DNA of 5,531 nt from assembly GCA_023475715.1 (NCBI GenBank), contig JAMCVO010000164.1, positions 1-5,531 of the forward strand, given 5' to 3'. The translations under genes and the position numbers were made by a program. Origin of the DNA: Actinomycetota bacterium (GTDB lineage Bacteria > Actinomycetota > Humimicrobiia > Humimicrobiales > Humimicrobiaceae). The notes beneath the pieces were generated by a model. It was not told the DNA's origin, searched no databases, and saw only the letters and a program-made list of their open reading frames with translations. Shown here piece by piece: positions 1 to 5,531 of this stretch (within the stretch, counting starts at the first letter, position 1; each line of letters starts with the position of its first letter).

Positions 1-429
1 GGTGATAACAGCAATATAGTAAGCGCTCGAATTGCCAAAGAATACTATAAAGTTCCTATAGTTTTTGCAAGGATTTATGATCCAAGAAGAGCTGAGATTT
101 ATAAAAATTTTGGTATTCCTACAGTTGCATCTGTCTCATGGGCTAGCTCAAGGCTCGTAAGCTTGATTCTGAATCCGGATCTTCATAGTGAATATGTTTT
201 TGGAAGCGGTGAAGTAGAAATGATGGAAGTTACACTTCCGCTGAGATTGGAAAATAAATTGGTTAAGGACCTTGAGATTACAGGGGGAATAAAAGTCTCA
301 GCAATTCTCAGAGAAAATAATGTTTTCATCCCCAACCCAGGTACAATTTTTAATAAGGATGATGTTTTATATATCACAGTTTCTCATGATAGTATAAGCA
401 AGCTTAGAAATATGCTTGGTGTTTTTTAA
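1..429 (+). CDS. trkA: TrkA-family potassium uptake regulatory subunit, N-terminally truncated by the window edge
   Basis: The reading frame is open from the first base, so the gene starts outside the window; 142 residues and a TAA stop remain. A full TrkA of this single-RCK type is about 220 residues, so roughly the first 75-80, including the GxGxxG nucleotide-binding loop, are missing. What remains is the second half of the RCK_N Rossmann domain, with a TGDD-like start (GDNSNIV, residues 1-7) and the conserved segment FARIYDPRRAEIYKNFGIPTV at about residues 22-42, followed by an RCK_C (TrkA_C) domain at about 70-142. Such cytoplasmic subunits bind NAD(H) or ATP and gate a TrkH/KtrB-type K+ translocating subunit (family knowledge). 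A second trkA gene follows after 13 bp, so the two are probably one operon. The Met at 163 is internal to the conserved domain and is not the true start. Confidence 0.9.
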   Translation, partial: GDNSNIVSARIAKEYYKVPIVFARIYDPRRAEIYKNFGIPTVASVSWASSRLVSLILNPDLHSEYVFGSGEVEMMEVTLPLRLENKLVKDLEITGGIKVSAILRENNVFIPNPGTIFNKDDVLYITVSHDSISKLRNMLGVF

Positions 430-431
430 AT

Positions 432-437
432 AAGGAG
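432..437 (+). promoter_or_regulatory. Ribosome binding site of the second trkA
   Basis: AAGGAG lies 5 nt upstream of the ATG at 443, in the 13-bp gap after the upstream trkA stop. An in-frame TAA at 431-433 rules out an earlier start, so this site fixes the start codon. Confidence 0.85.
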
Positions 438-442
438 AAGAT

Positions 443-1108
443 ATGAAAGTTTTAATAATTGGCGGTGGCAGATCAGGAAGCTTTGTGGCCTCAAAATTAA
501 AAAAATATCACAAGGTTACAGTTATAGAATCTGACAAAGAAAGAATTGAAAGTTTAAGAGGAGAGATTCAGGATATTGAAATCATTAAAGGTGATGGGTG
601 CGAGCCTCATGTCCTTGAAAAGGCAAATATTAAACAGATGGATATAGCAGCTGCGCTTACAGGTGATGATGAGGATAACCTGGTCATTTCTTTTTTATCA
701 AAGTTTCAAAATAATGTCCCTCTTGTTTTTGCAAGAATTAATAATCCTAAGAATGAGTGGCTTTTTGATAAAAATTGGGGAGTGGATATCGCAGTGTCTT
801 CTTCAATAATAATTGCAAATCTGATTCAGGAAGAAGTAAGCCTTGGTGAAATAATCTCTATTTTGAAATTAAAGAAAGGGAATGTTTCGATTGACGAGAT
901 TAACCTTCCGGATGATTCAAGCGCTGCAGGCAGGCAAATATCCCAGTTAAATTTTCCAAATAATATCCATATAATAGCAATAGTGTCCGGCATGAATGTT
1001 GTTATACCTAAAGGTGATACTTTGCTTCATTCCGGGGACAAACTTTTCTTAATATCTGAAGCCAGCGACAAGAGCTCAATATTGAAATTACTTGGCATTA
1101 AGGAATAG
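443..1108 (+). CDS. trkA: TrkA-family potassium uptake regulatory subunit (second of a tandem pair)
   Basis: This complete 221-residue protein has one RCK_N plus one RCK_C domain, the normal length for a single-RCK TrkA/KtrA/CeoC-type subunit. The Rossmann loop GGGRSG (residues 7-12, a GxGxxG match) and an acidic residue at the end of the second strand (E29) indicate NAD(H)/nucleotide binding. GD at 50-51, TGDDEDN at 73-79 and ARINNP at 97-102 are further TrkA_N landmarks. RCK_C runs from about 137 to 220. There is no membrane segment, so it is cytoplasmic and should act on a membrane K+ channel subunit encoded elsewhere. It differs from its upstream neighbour: the stretch after ARI reads NNPKNEWLF instead of YDPRRAEIY, so the two are divergent paralogues, not a recent duplication. 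Tandem TrkA genes (for example ceoB/ceoC in actinobacteria) are known and may form hetero-oligomers. The 3' end overlaps the convergent amidase gene by 21 bp. Confidence 0.93.
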   Translation: MKVLIIGGGRSGSFVASKLKKYHKVTVIESDKERIESLRGEIQDIEIIKGDGCEPHVLEKANIKQMDIAAALTGDDEDNLVISFLSKFQNNVPLVFARINNPKNEWLFDKNWGVDIAVSSSIIIANLIQEEVSLGEIISILKLKKGNVSIDEINLPDDSSAAGRQISQLNFPNNIHIIAIVSGMNVVIPKGDTLLHSGDKLFLISEASDKSSILKLLGIKE

Positions 1109-1900
1109 TCGGCTGTGTTTTAAGATCGGAAGCTGATTTCTGATTTGTTCGACATAGTCAAGATCTATTTCACAGTGCAATAACCCTTCTTTTTCATCCT
1201 TTTCTGCAATGATTTTTCCCCATGGGTCAACAATCAGTGAATGCCCATATGATACATAGATGTCTTTTTCATTACGCGCTGGTGAAGCGGCAATAAAATA
1301 AACCTGATTATCAAGGGCTCTGGTTCTAGCGAGCAAATGCCAGTGCGCAGGTCCGGTTATCATATTGAAAGAAGCAGGAATTGCTATTATTTTTGCTCCA
1401 AGCAAAGTCATTTTTCTCATAAGTTCGCAAAACCTCATATCATAACATATGGCGACGCCAATTTTACAATATTTTGTTTCAAAAACTGTTACATTGTCTC
1501 CGTATGAAAGCGTATCAGATTCCTTAAATTTAATTCTGCCTGATATATCTACATCAAATAAATGCACCTTCCTGTGCTTTCCTATAAGGAGTCCCTCGGG
1601 ATTGAAAGTATAAGAGGTATTATAGATTTTACCGTTTTCCTTTTCAGGAATGGAACCGCCAATAATGTAGATAGATAAATCTTTTGCAAGGCTTGAAATA
1701 AGGTCTGTAGTTGGCCCCGGAAATTCTTCGGCAAACTTTTTAAAAAAACTGTTCTCATATGGACAGTTAAACATTTCGGGTAATACGATAATTTTTGAAC
1801 CTGCAGCAGCTGCATTAATTATGAAATCTTTTGCTTTTACAAGATTTGCTTTCTTATCATGAAAAACAGACATCTGGCAAACCGATATTTGTATTTTCAT
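1088..1900 (-). CDS. Carbon-nitrogen hydrolase, omega-amidase (NIT2-like)
   Basis: This 270-residue protein of the nitrilase superfamily has the complete Glu-Lys-Cys catalytic set: E42 in LPEMFNCPY, K111 in KHRKVHLFD and C152 in ICYDMRF. These sit almost exactly where mammalian NIT2 has E43, K112 and C153. Other NIT2-like signatures are GGSIPE (81-86), the segment after K111 reading DVDISGRIKFKES, TGPAHW, ARTRALDNQVY, ASPARN and GHSLIVDPWG. NIT2/omega-amidase hydrolyses 2-oxoglutaramate and 2-oxosuccinamate to 2-oxoglutarate or oxaloacetate plus ammonia, downstream of glutamine/asparagine transaminases. The NIT1-type deaminated-glutathione amidase is the nearest alternative but lacks these NIT2-specific stretches. 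The protein should be cytoplasmic; there is no signal peptide. The ATG at 1900 is the only start that keeps the conserved N-terminal strand, and an in-frame stop lies about 40 bp upstream, but no clear Shine-Dalgarno precedes it. Its tail overlaps the second trkA. Substrate assignment is inference from similarity recognised by eye. Confidence 0.9.
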   Translation of the reverse strand: MKIQISVCQMSVFHDKKANLVKAKDFIINAAAAGSKIIVLPEMFNCPYENSFFKKFAEEFPGPTTDLISSLAKDLSIYIIGGSIPEKENGKIYNTSYTFNPEGLLIGKHRKVHLFDVDISGRIKFKESDTLSYGDNVTVFETKYCKIGVAICYDMRFCELMRKMTLLGAKIIAIPASFNMITGPAHWHLLARTRALDNQVYFIAASPARNEKDIYVSYGHSLIVDPWGKIIAEKDEKEGLLHCEIDLDYVEQIRNQLPILKHSRLFLNAK

Positions 1901-1950
1901 AGTATAAATTTTTAATATTTTTTTATTTTTATTTTAAGTTTTATTAAGAT

Positions 1951-1976
1951 AAATTGTTTAATATTATAAACCATTT
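1951..1976. repeat. Imperfect 26-bp inverted repeat in the divergent promoter region
   Basis: The arms AAATTGTTTA (1951-1960) and TAAACCATTT (1967-1976) are reverse complements at 9 of 10 positions, around a 6-bp centre (ATATTA). The dyad covers the predicted -10 box of the leftward gene, a place where an operator would act. The right side, TTATAAAC (1964-1971), recurs exactly at 2025-2032. The symmetry is seen directly; an operator role is inference, and AT-rich sequence raises the chance rate. Confidence 0.45.
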
Positions 1977-1992
1977 TTATTCAACATGATAA
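1963..1992 (-). promoter_or_regulatory. Possible promoter of the omega-amidase gene
   Basis: On the minus strand, TATAAT (1968-1963) is a perfect -10 match. It is preceded after an 18-bp spacer by TTATCA (1992-1987), which matches 4 of 6 bases of the -35 consensus TTGACA. It would give a leader of roughly 55 nt. The region is so AT-rich that a chance -10 match is easy, so this is only a candidate. The -10 lies at the centre of the dyad at 1951-1976. Confidence 0.4.
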
Positions 1993-2017
1993 TTTTAAGA
2001 AAACAACAACAGGCATT

Positions 2018-2045
2018 TTGCAATTTATAAACATTTAACTATAAT
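2018..2045 (+). promoter_or_regulatory. Predicted sigma-70-type promoter of acs
   Basis: TTGCAA (2018-2023, 4 of 6 matches to TTGACA) and a perfect TATAAT (2040-2045) are separated by 16 bp. Transcription would start near 2052, giving a leader of about 64 nt before the ATG at 2116. The spacer contains the octamer TTATAAAC (2025-2032), also present in the dyad upstream, so the spacer could carry a regulator site. Confidence 0.55.
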
Positions 2046-2105
2046 TTTTGAAAAGGAGATTGTATCAATTGTTATTTTTCTGTTAAAATAAAGAACAAAA
2101 AAACT

Positions 2106-2111
2106 AGGGGG
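2106..2111 (+). promoter_or_regulatory. Ribosome binding site of acs
   Basis: AGGGGG lies 4 nt before the ATG at 2116. An in-frame TAA at 2089-2091 excludes a longer N-terminus. A better Shine-Dalgarno match, AAAAGGAG, sits further up at 2051-2058 but has no ATG or GTG at normal spacing. Confidence 0.75.
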
Positions 2112-2115
2112 AAAC

Positions 2116-4005
2116 ATGACTGAAAAACAGCTTTCAGGAGAAGTTTACTATCCTTCTGAGGAAATCCTAAAAAATGCCAACGCAAAATGTCAAAAGCTTT
2201 ATTCCTTTGCAGAAAATGATTATCTTGGATTCTGGGAAAATGAAGCAAGTAATCTTAATTGGTTTAAAAAATGGGACAAGGTTCTTGATGATTCCAATAA
2301 ACCTTTCTTTCAGTGGTTTATCAATGGAAAAACAAATATTGCATATAATTGCCTTGACGTTCATTGCAAAAATTTCAGAAGAAATAAACTGGCACTTTTC
2401 TGGGAAGGAGAAAACGGTGATATAAGGTCATTCTCTTATTTTGCTTTAAGAAGAGACACATGCCGGTTCGCAAATGTGTTAAAGAGCATGGGCGTTAATA
2501 AGGGAGATAGAATTACAATTTATATGGGAAGAATTCCTGAAGCGATAATTGCCATGCTTGCTTGTGCAAGAATAGGCGCAATTCATTCAGTGGTTTACGG
2601 CGGTTTTTCAGTAGAAGCACTTCATGAAAGATTAGAGGATAGCCAGTCGAAAGTTTTAATTGTTGCTGATGGTGCTTTCCAAAGAGGTAAAATTGTAGAG
2701 TTAAAGAAGATTGCTGATGAGGCTCTTCAGAGGGCTGCAACTGTTGAGAGTGTTCTTGTAGTCAAAAGAACCGGTCAGGAAATCAATATGGAATTCGGAC
2801 GTGATATGTGGTACCACGAACTAATGCACCTGCCTATTGCAAGCAGCAACTGCGATATTGAAGAAATGGATGCTGAAGATCCTCTGTTTTTACTTTACAC
2901 TTCCGGAACAACAGGCAAACCAAAAGCAATTTTGCACACACACGGTGGTTATATGGTTGGAATATACGCGACATTTAAGTATGTATTTGATATTCACGAG
3001 GAAGACCGTTTCTGGTGCACTGCAGATCCCGGATGGATTACGGGTCACAGTTATATTGTTTATGGTCCGCTGCTTAATGGTGCAACTTCTTTTATTTATG
3101 AAGGAGCACCCACCTATCCTTACCCGAACCGCTGGTGGCAAATGATTGAAAAGTATGGAATCAATATTCTTTATACGGCACCAACAGCAATAAGAGGGTT
3201 CATGAGATTTGGTGATGCCTGGGTTAAAAGACATAATCTTTCCTCGCTAAGATTGCTGGGTAGTGTTGGGGAACCGATTAATCCTGAAGCATGGAAATGG
3301 TATTATAAAGTTGTAGGTGGAGAACGCTGCCCCATTATGGATACCTGGTGGCAGACAGAAACCGGTATGTTTATGATAACTTCCATGCCGTGCACTCCTC
3401 TTAAACCCGGATCCGGGACAAAACCTTTTCCCGGTTTGCAAGTGGATATTGTTGATGAAGGAGGAAATTCTGTAAACACCAATGATGAGGGTTATCTTGT
3501 TATCAAAACTCCATGGCCTGCGATGCTCAGAACAATATGGAATAATCCTGATGCATATATTCAACAGTACTGGAGCAAGTTTCCGGGCATGTATATGACT
3601 GGTGATTCTGCAAGAAGAGATGAAGACGGATATTACTGGATTATCGGCAGAGTGGACGATGTTATAAAAGTTTCAGGTTACCGGCTGGGTACAGCAGAAA
3701 TTGAAAGTGCACTTGTCAGTCACCCTTCAGTTGCTGAAGCTGCTGCCATAGGGTTACCTCATGAAGTTAAAGGTAATGCAATCCATGCTTTCGTAATATT
3801 AAGGACAGGTTATGAAAAAACCGATAAACTGATAGAAGATTTAAAACAGCATGTGGGACATGAAGTTGGACCTATTGCAAAACCGGAACAAATCGAAGTA
3901 GTTGATTCACTGCCAAAAACGCGAAGCGGTAAAATAATGCGAAGAGTTTTAAAAGCACATGCCTTAGGAATTGACCCTGGAAATATCAGTACTCTGGAAG
4001 AATAG
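2116..4005 (+). CDS. acs: Acetyl-CoA synthetase (AMP-forming)
   Basis: This 629-residue cytoplasmic enzyme of the ANL superfamily converts acetate, ATP and CoA to acetyl-CoA, AMP and PPi through an acetyl-AMP intermediate. The family norm is about 650 residues, so it is full length. Visible motifs in order: the short N-terminal ACAS_N region (about 18-75); P-loop A3 YTSGTTGKPKA (261-271); the TADPGW...GHSY region near 300; GSVGEPINPEAW (382-393); WWQTETG (411-417); hinge region GRVDD (511-515); A8 VSGYRLGTAEIE (from 519); and A10 PKTRSGK (600-606). W412 matches the Trp that limits Salmonella Acs (W414) to acetate/propionate, which supports acetate as substrate. K606 is the A10 lysine needed for adenylation and the residue acetylated by Pat-type enzymes in other bacteria. 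The usual SGHR of bacterial Acs is SGYR here. The gene is transcribed alone from its own predicted promoter, and no acetyltransferase, deacetylase, actP or pta/ack gene lies nearby. Confidence 0.96.
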   Translation: MTEKQLSGEVYYPSEEILKNANAKCQKLYSFAENDYLGFWENEASNLNWFKKWDKVLDDSNKPFFQWFINGKTNIAYNCLDVHCKNFRRNKLALFWEGENGDIRSFSYFALRRDTCRFANVLKSMGVNKGDRITIYMGRIPEAIIAMLACARIGAIHSVVYGGFSVEALHERLEDSQSKVLIVADGAFQRGKIVELKKIADEALQRAATVESVLVVKRTGQEINMEFGRDMWYHELMHLPIASSNCDIEEMDAEDPLFLLYTSGTTGKPKAILHTHGGYMVGIYATFKYVFDIHEEDRFWCTADPGWITGHSYIVYGPLLNGATSFIYEGAPTYPYPNRWWQMIEKYGINILYTAPTAIRGFMRFGDAWVKRHNLSSLRLLGSVGEPINPEAWKWYYKVVGGERCPIMDTWWQTETGMFMITSMPCTPLKPGSGTKPFPGLQVDIVDEGGNSVNTNDEGYLVIKTPWPAMLRTIWNNPDAYIQQYWSKFPGMYMTGDSARRDEDGYYWIIGRVDDVIKVSGYRLGTAEIESALVSHPSVAEAAAIGLPHEVKGNAIHAFVILRTGYEKTDKLIEDLKQHVGHEVGPIAKPEQIEVVDSLPKTRSGKIMRRVLKAHALGIDPGNISTLEE

Positions 4006-4022
4006 CCAACCAAGTCAGTTGG
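4006..4022. other. Short hairpin after acs, not a clear terminator
   Basis: CCAAC (4006-4010) and GTTGG (4018-4022) form a 5-bp stem with a 7-nt loop directly after the acs stop. Neither strand has a T-run after the stem, so it does not look like a complete intrinsic terminator. It lies in the 55-bp gap between the convergent acs and kinase genes, where transcription of both must end. Confidence 0.3.
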
Positions 4023-4060
4023 GGCATATTCTGCGCAAGCGGTTATCAATTTGTTACCAT

Positions 4061-5425
4061 TTAAGTTGTACTTATTGTGTTATTTATCGGTAATTTTATC
4101 TTGAATAATGTCCCTCCTTCAGGTACGCTATTAACTTCAATCGAACCTGCATGTGCATCTACGATCCATTTGACAATTGATAGACCTACTCCTGAACCTT
4201 CACTGCTTCTTGTATGATCAGTCTTGTAAAATCTGTTAAATATCAGCGGCAAATCTTTTTCCGGTATTCCAATACCGCTGTCTTCTATAGATATTTTTGC
4301 ATAATAATTGTCTTTGGAAATTTTAATTTTTACAAATCCGTTATTTTTATTAAATTTGATTGCATTACTGATTAAATTAATTAAAAGACTTGTGATTAAA
4401 AGCTGGTCTGCATTTATTTTTAAGCTGTCATCGGTTTCAAAAAAGAATTTTATGTTTCTTCGTTTTGAAACATTTTTAAAGAAATTTATAATATCTTCAG
4501 TTATGACCTTTAAGTCTATTATTTCAATATTCAAATTATTAACGTTTTCATCGCTCCAGGCCAAAAACAAAAGTTGAGAAATCAGATTATCCATTTTTTT
4601 ATTTTCTTTGAGTATGTTTCTAAGTGTCTTTTTATAAATTTTTATATCTTTCTTGCTCTTTAATGCTTCTTCTGCATTAACCCTGATAACTGACAGTGGT
4701 GTTCTTAATTCATGAGAGGCATCCGATGTAAATTGTCTTTCCCGGTTAAAGGAATTTTCGATCTTGGATAACATTTTATTAAATGTTTTGGTCAATCTGC
4801 CTATCTCATCATCTGTTTCAGGTAAATCCAGCCTTTTGCTTAAATCCTTTTCAGAAAAATTATTTGCAGTTTTTGTTATTTTATCTACAGGCATTAAAAT
4901 TTTATTTACCAGTAAAGTGATAATAACTATGAAAATTCCGAAAAATAATGGAGTAGATAAAAGTAGTGCTATTTTGATATTTGTTAAGGAACTATTTACA
5001 TATGATAGTGTTCTGCTTACCCTTATCTGAGCTAAAATTGTTTCTTTATTGTAGATAATCTTGTCATATATTAAAAATGTTTTATCATTTAATTTTATCT
5101 TTCTGACTTGTTCATTATTGAATTTAAGTTTAAGAATCTGAGGTTCCATATCTGTAGAAACGACCGTTCCATCATTATAATATATGGACAGGCTTGTATT
5201 TTTGGTTATTAAATCATGTGGTTCGTAAATATTTTCATTTTTCATTAATGCTATACGGATATGTTCAGCAGCATGAAATGCTTCATCTATAAGAATTTTT
5301 TCTTCCTGTTTATTTAGTGTTATTGAAAATGTAAGATATAAAAATATTATAATAGCACTTAAGAGAAATAGAAAAAGCAGGTTTGATAACAATACAATTT
5401 TTGTTTTTATCGAGACATGACTCAT
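4061..5425 (-). CDS. Membrane sensor histidine kinase (HAMP-HisKA-HATPase_c)
   Basis: This complete 454-residue class I sensor kinase autophosphorylates a histidine and passes the phosphate to a response regulator, here surely the gene ending just upstream. Order of parts: transmembrane helix 1 (about 10-33); extracytoplasmic region (about 34-150) of unrecognised fold; transmembrane helix 2 (about 152-173); HAMP linker (about 174-225); HisKA with the H-box SHELRTPL, phosphoacceptor H238; N-box INLISNA (349-355); G1 DSGIGIP (382-388); F-box FNRFY (396-400); and G2 GSGVGLS (410-416). All catalytic motifs are intact. The layout resembles CusS/ArlS-type kinases, but the signal cannot be told from sequence. 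The ATG overlaps the regulator stop codon (ATGA), and an AAAGG at 5437-5433 on the minus strand supports this start. Parts of the gene are strikingly AT-rich (9 G/C in 60 at both 4321-4380 and 5041-5100). Confidence 0.95.
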   Translation of the reverse strand: MSHVSIKTKIVLLSNLLFLFLLSAIIIFLYLTFSITLNKQEEKILIDEAFHAAEHIRIALMKNENIYEPHDLITKNTSLSIYYNDGTVVSTDMEPQILKLKFNNEQVRKIKLNDKTFLIYDKIIYNKETILAQIRVSRTLSYVNSSLTNIKIALLLSTPLFFGIFIVIITLLVNKILMPVDKITKTANNFSEKDLSKRLDLPETDDEIGRLTKTFNKMLSKIENSFNRERQFTSDASHELRTPLSVIRVNAEEALKSKKDIKIYKKTLRNILKENKKMDNLISQLLFLAWSDENVNNLNIEIIDLKVITEDIINFFKNVSKRRNIKFFFETDDSLKINADQLLITSLLINLISNAIKFNKNNGFVKIKISKDNYYAKISIEDSGIGIPEKDLPLIFNRFYKTDHTRSSEGSGVGLSIVKWIVDAHAGSIEVNSVPEGGTLFKIKLPINNTISTT

Positions 5426-5531
5426 TTTTTTACCTTTAAGACATAACCAATACCTCTTATATTATGTATGAGCTTTTCCTTAAAATTTTCATCTACTTTT
5501 CTTCTGAGATATTTTATGTATACTTCAACTA
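5422..5531 (-). CDS. OmpR/PhoB-family response regulator, C-terminal end only
   Basis: Reading the minus strand in from the window edge gives 35 codons and a TGA (5424-5422): VEVYIKYLRRKVDEN, then FKEKLIHNIRGIGYVLKVKK. This is the end of a winged-helix Trans_reg_C DNA-binding domain. YLRRKVD belongs to the recognition-helix end, and IRGIGYVL is the C-terminal beta-hairpin wing typical of OmpR/PhoB proteins. The receiver domain and the start of the DNA-binding domain, about 190 residues, lie outside the window. The stop overlaps the kinase start by 4 bp, which implies translational coupling and a regulator-kinase operon. The fragment is short, but the motif match is clear and the frame is confirmed by the overlap. 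Confidence 0.9.
   Translation of the reverse strand, partial: VEVYIKYLRRKVDENFKEKLIHNIRGIGYVLKVKK
5433..5437 (-). promoter_or_regulatory. Ribosome binding site of the histidine kinase
   Basis: AAAGG on the minus strand ends 7 nt before the kinase ATG (5425-5423) and lies inside the last codons of the response regulator gene. This is the usual arrangement for coupled regulator-kinase pairs and decides the kinase start. Confidence 0.65.

Noticed and set aside
163..429. A separate 88-residue gene starting at the Met at 163
   Set aside because: The same frame is open from base 1 and encodes the conserved TrkA_N half upstream of this Met, so it is an internal methionine of a truncated gene.
1901..2115. 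Riboswitch or small RNA in the divergent intergenic region
   Set aside because: The region is extremely AT-rich and only 215 bp. The predicted acs leader of about 64 nt has no stable stem or recognisable riboswitch core.
2890..3564. Open frames of 105-114 codons on the minus strand inside acs (2890-3234 and 3247-3564)
   Set aside because: They lie wholly antisense to highly conserved acs codons, have no ribosome-binding site or domain resemblance, and have odd composition. They are by-products of the acs reading frame.
4006..4022. Rho-independent terminator of acs
   Set aside because: The stem is only 5 bp with a 7-nt loop and is followed by GGCATATTC instead of a T-run. It is kept only as a weak hairpin.
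3810..4049. Minus-strand open frame crossing the acs 3' end
   Set aside because: Most of it is antisense to the conserved A10 region of acs, and its translation resembles no known protein. There is no reason to call it a gene.
4308..5030. Plus-strand open frames within the kinase gene (4308-4577, 4764-5030)
   Set aside because: Hydrophobic translations arise from antisense reading of AT-rich kinase codons; the kinase on the other strand has all catalytic motifs.
1..5531. Defence system, toxin-antitoxin pair, prophage or insertion sequence
   Set aside because: All sizeable coding regions are explained by metabolic, transport and signalling families. No transposase, integrase, terminal repeats or repeat array were seen.

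Overview
The window is a stretch of AT-rich bacterial chromosome. It holds four complete genes and two genes cut by the window edges, on both strands. I see no mobile element, CRISPR array, tRNA or rRNA. ATG starts, mostly good Shine-Dalgarno sites, paired TrkA-type subunits and an OmpR-type two-component operon all fit a bacterium. Low GC plus tandem TrkA proteins suggests a Clostridia-like or low-GC deep-branching Gram-positive/actinobacterial lineage, but this is inference and the sequence does not settle it.

Layout. Positions 1-1108 (+) carry two adjacent TrkA/RCK genes, regulatory subunits of a Trk/Ktr-type potassium transporter; the first lacks its N-terminus. Positions 1088-1900 (-) carry a carbon-nitrogen hydrolase that closely resembles NIT2/omega-amidase; its 3' end overlaps the second trkA tail-to-tail by 21 bp. 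Positions 1901-2115 are a very AT-rich divergent promoter region with a good predicted promoter for the rightward gene, a weaker one for the leftward gene, an imperfect 26-bp dyad and a repeated octamer. Positions 2116-4005 (+) encode AMP-forming acetyl-CoA synthetase. After a 55-bp convergent gap, positions 4061-5425 (-) encode a two-pass membrane sensor histidine kinase. It is translationally coupled (ATGA overlap) to an OmpR/PhoB-family response regulator, of which only the last 35 residues (5422-5531, -) are inside the window.

How they work together. The TrkA pair would gate K+ uptake in response to NAD(H) or other nucleotides, with a membrane subunit (TrkH/TrkG/KtrB type) that is not in this window. 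The omega-amidase would recycle 2-oxoglutaramate or 2-oxosuccinamate to 2-oxo acids and ammonia. Acs would activate acetate to acetyl-CoA. The kinase and regulator form a signalling pair whose signal is unknown. The units look like independent housekeeping or adaptive transcription units rather than one pathway. I did not find a convincing undescribed system. The points most worth a second look are the dyad and repeat in the divergent promoter region, the unrecognised extracytoplasmic sensor domain, and the convergent gene overlap.
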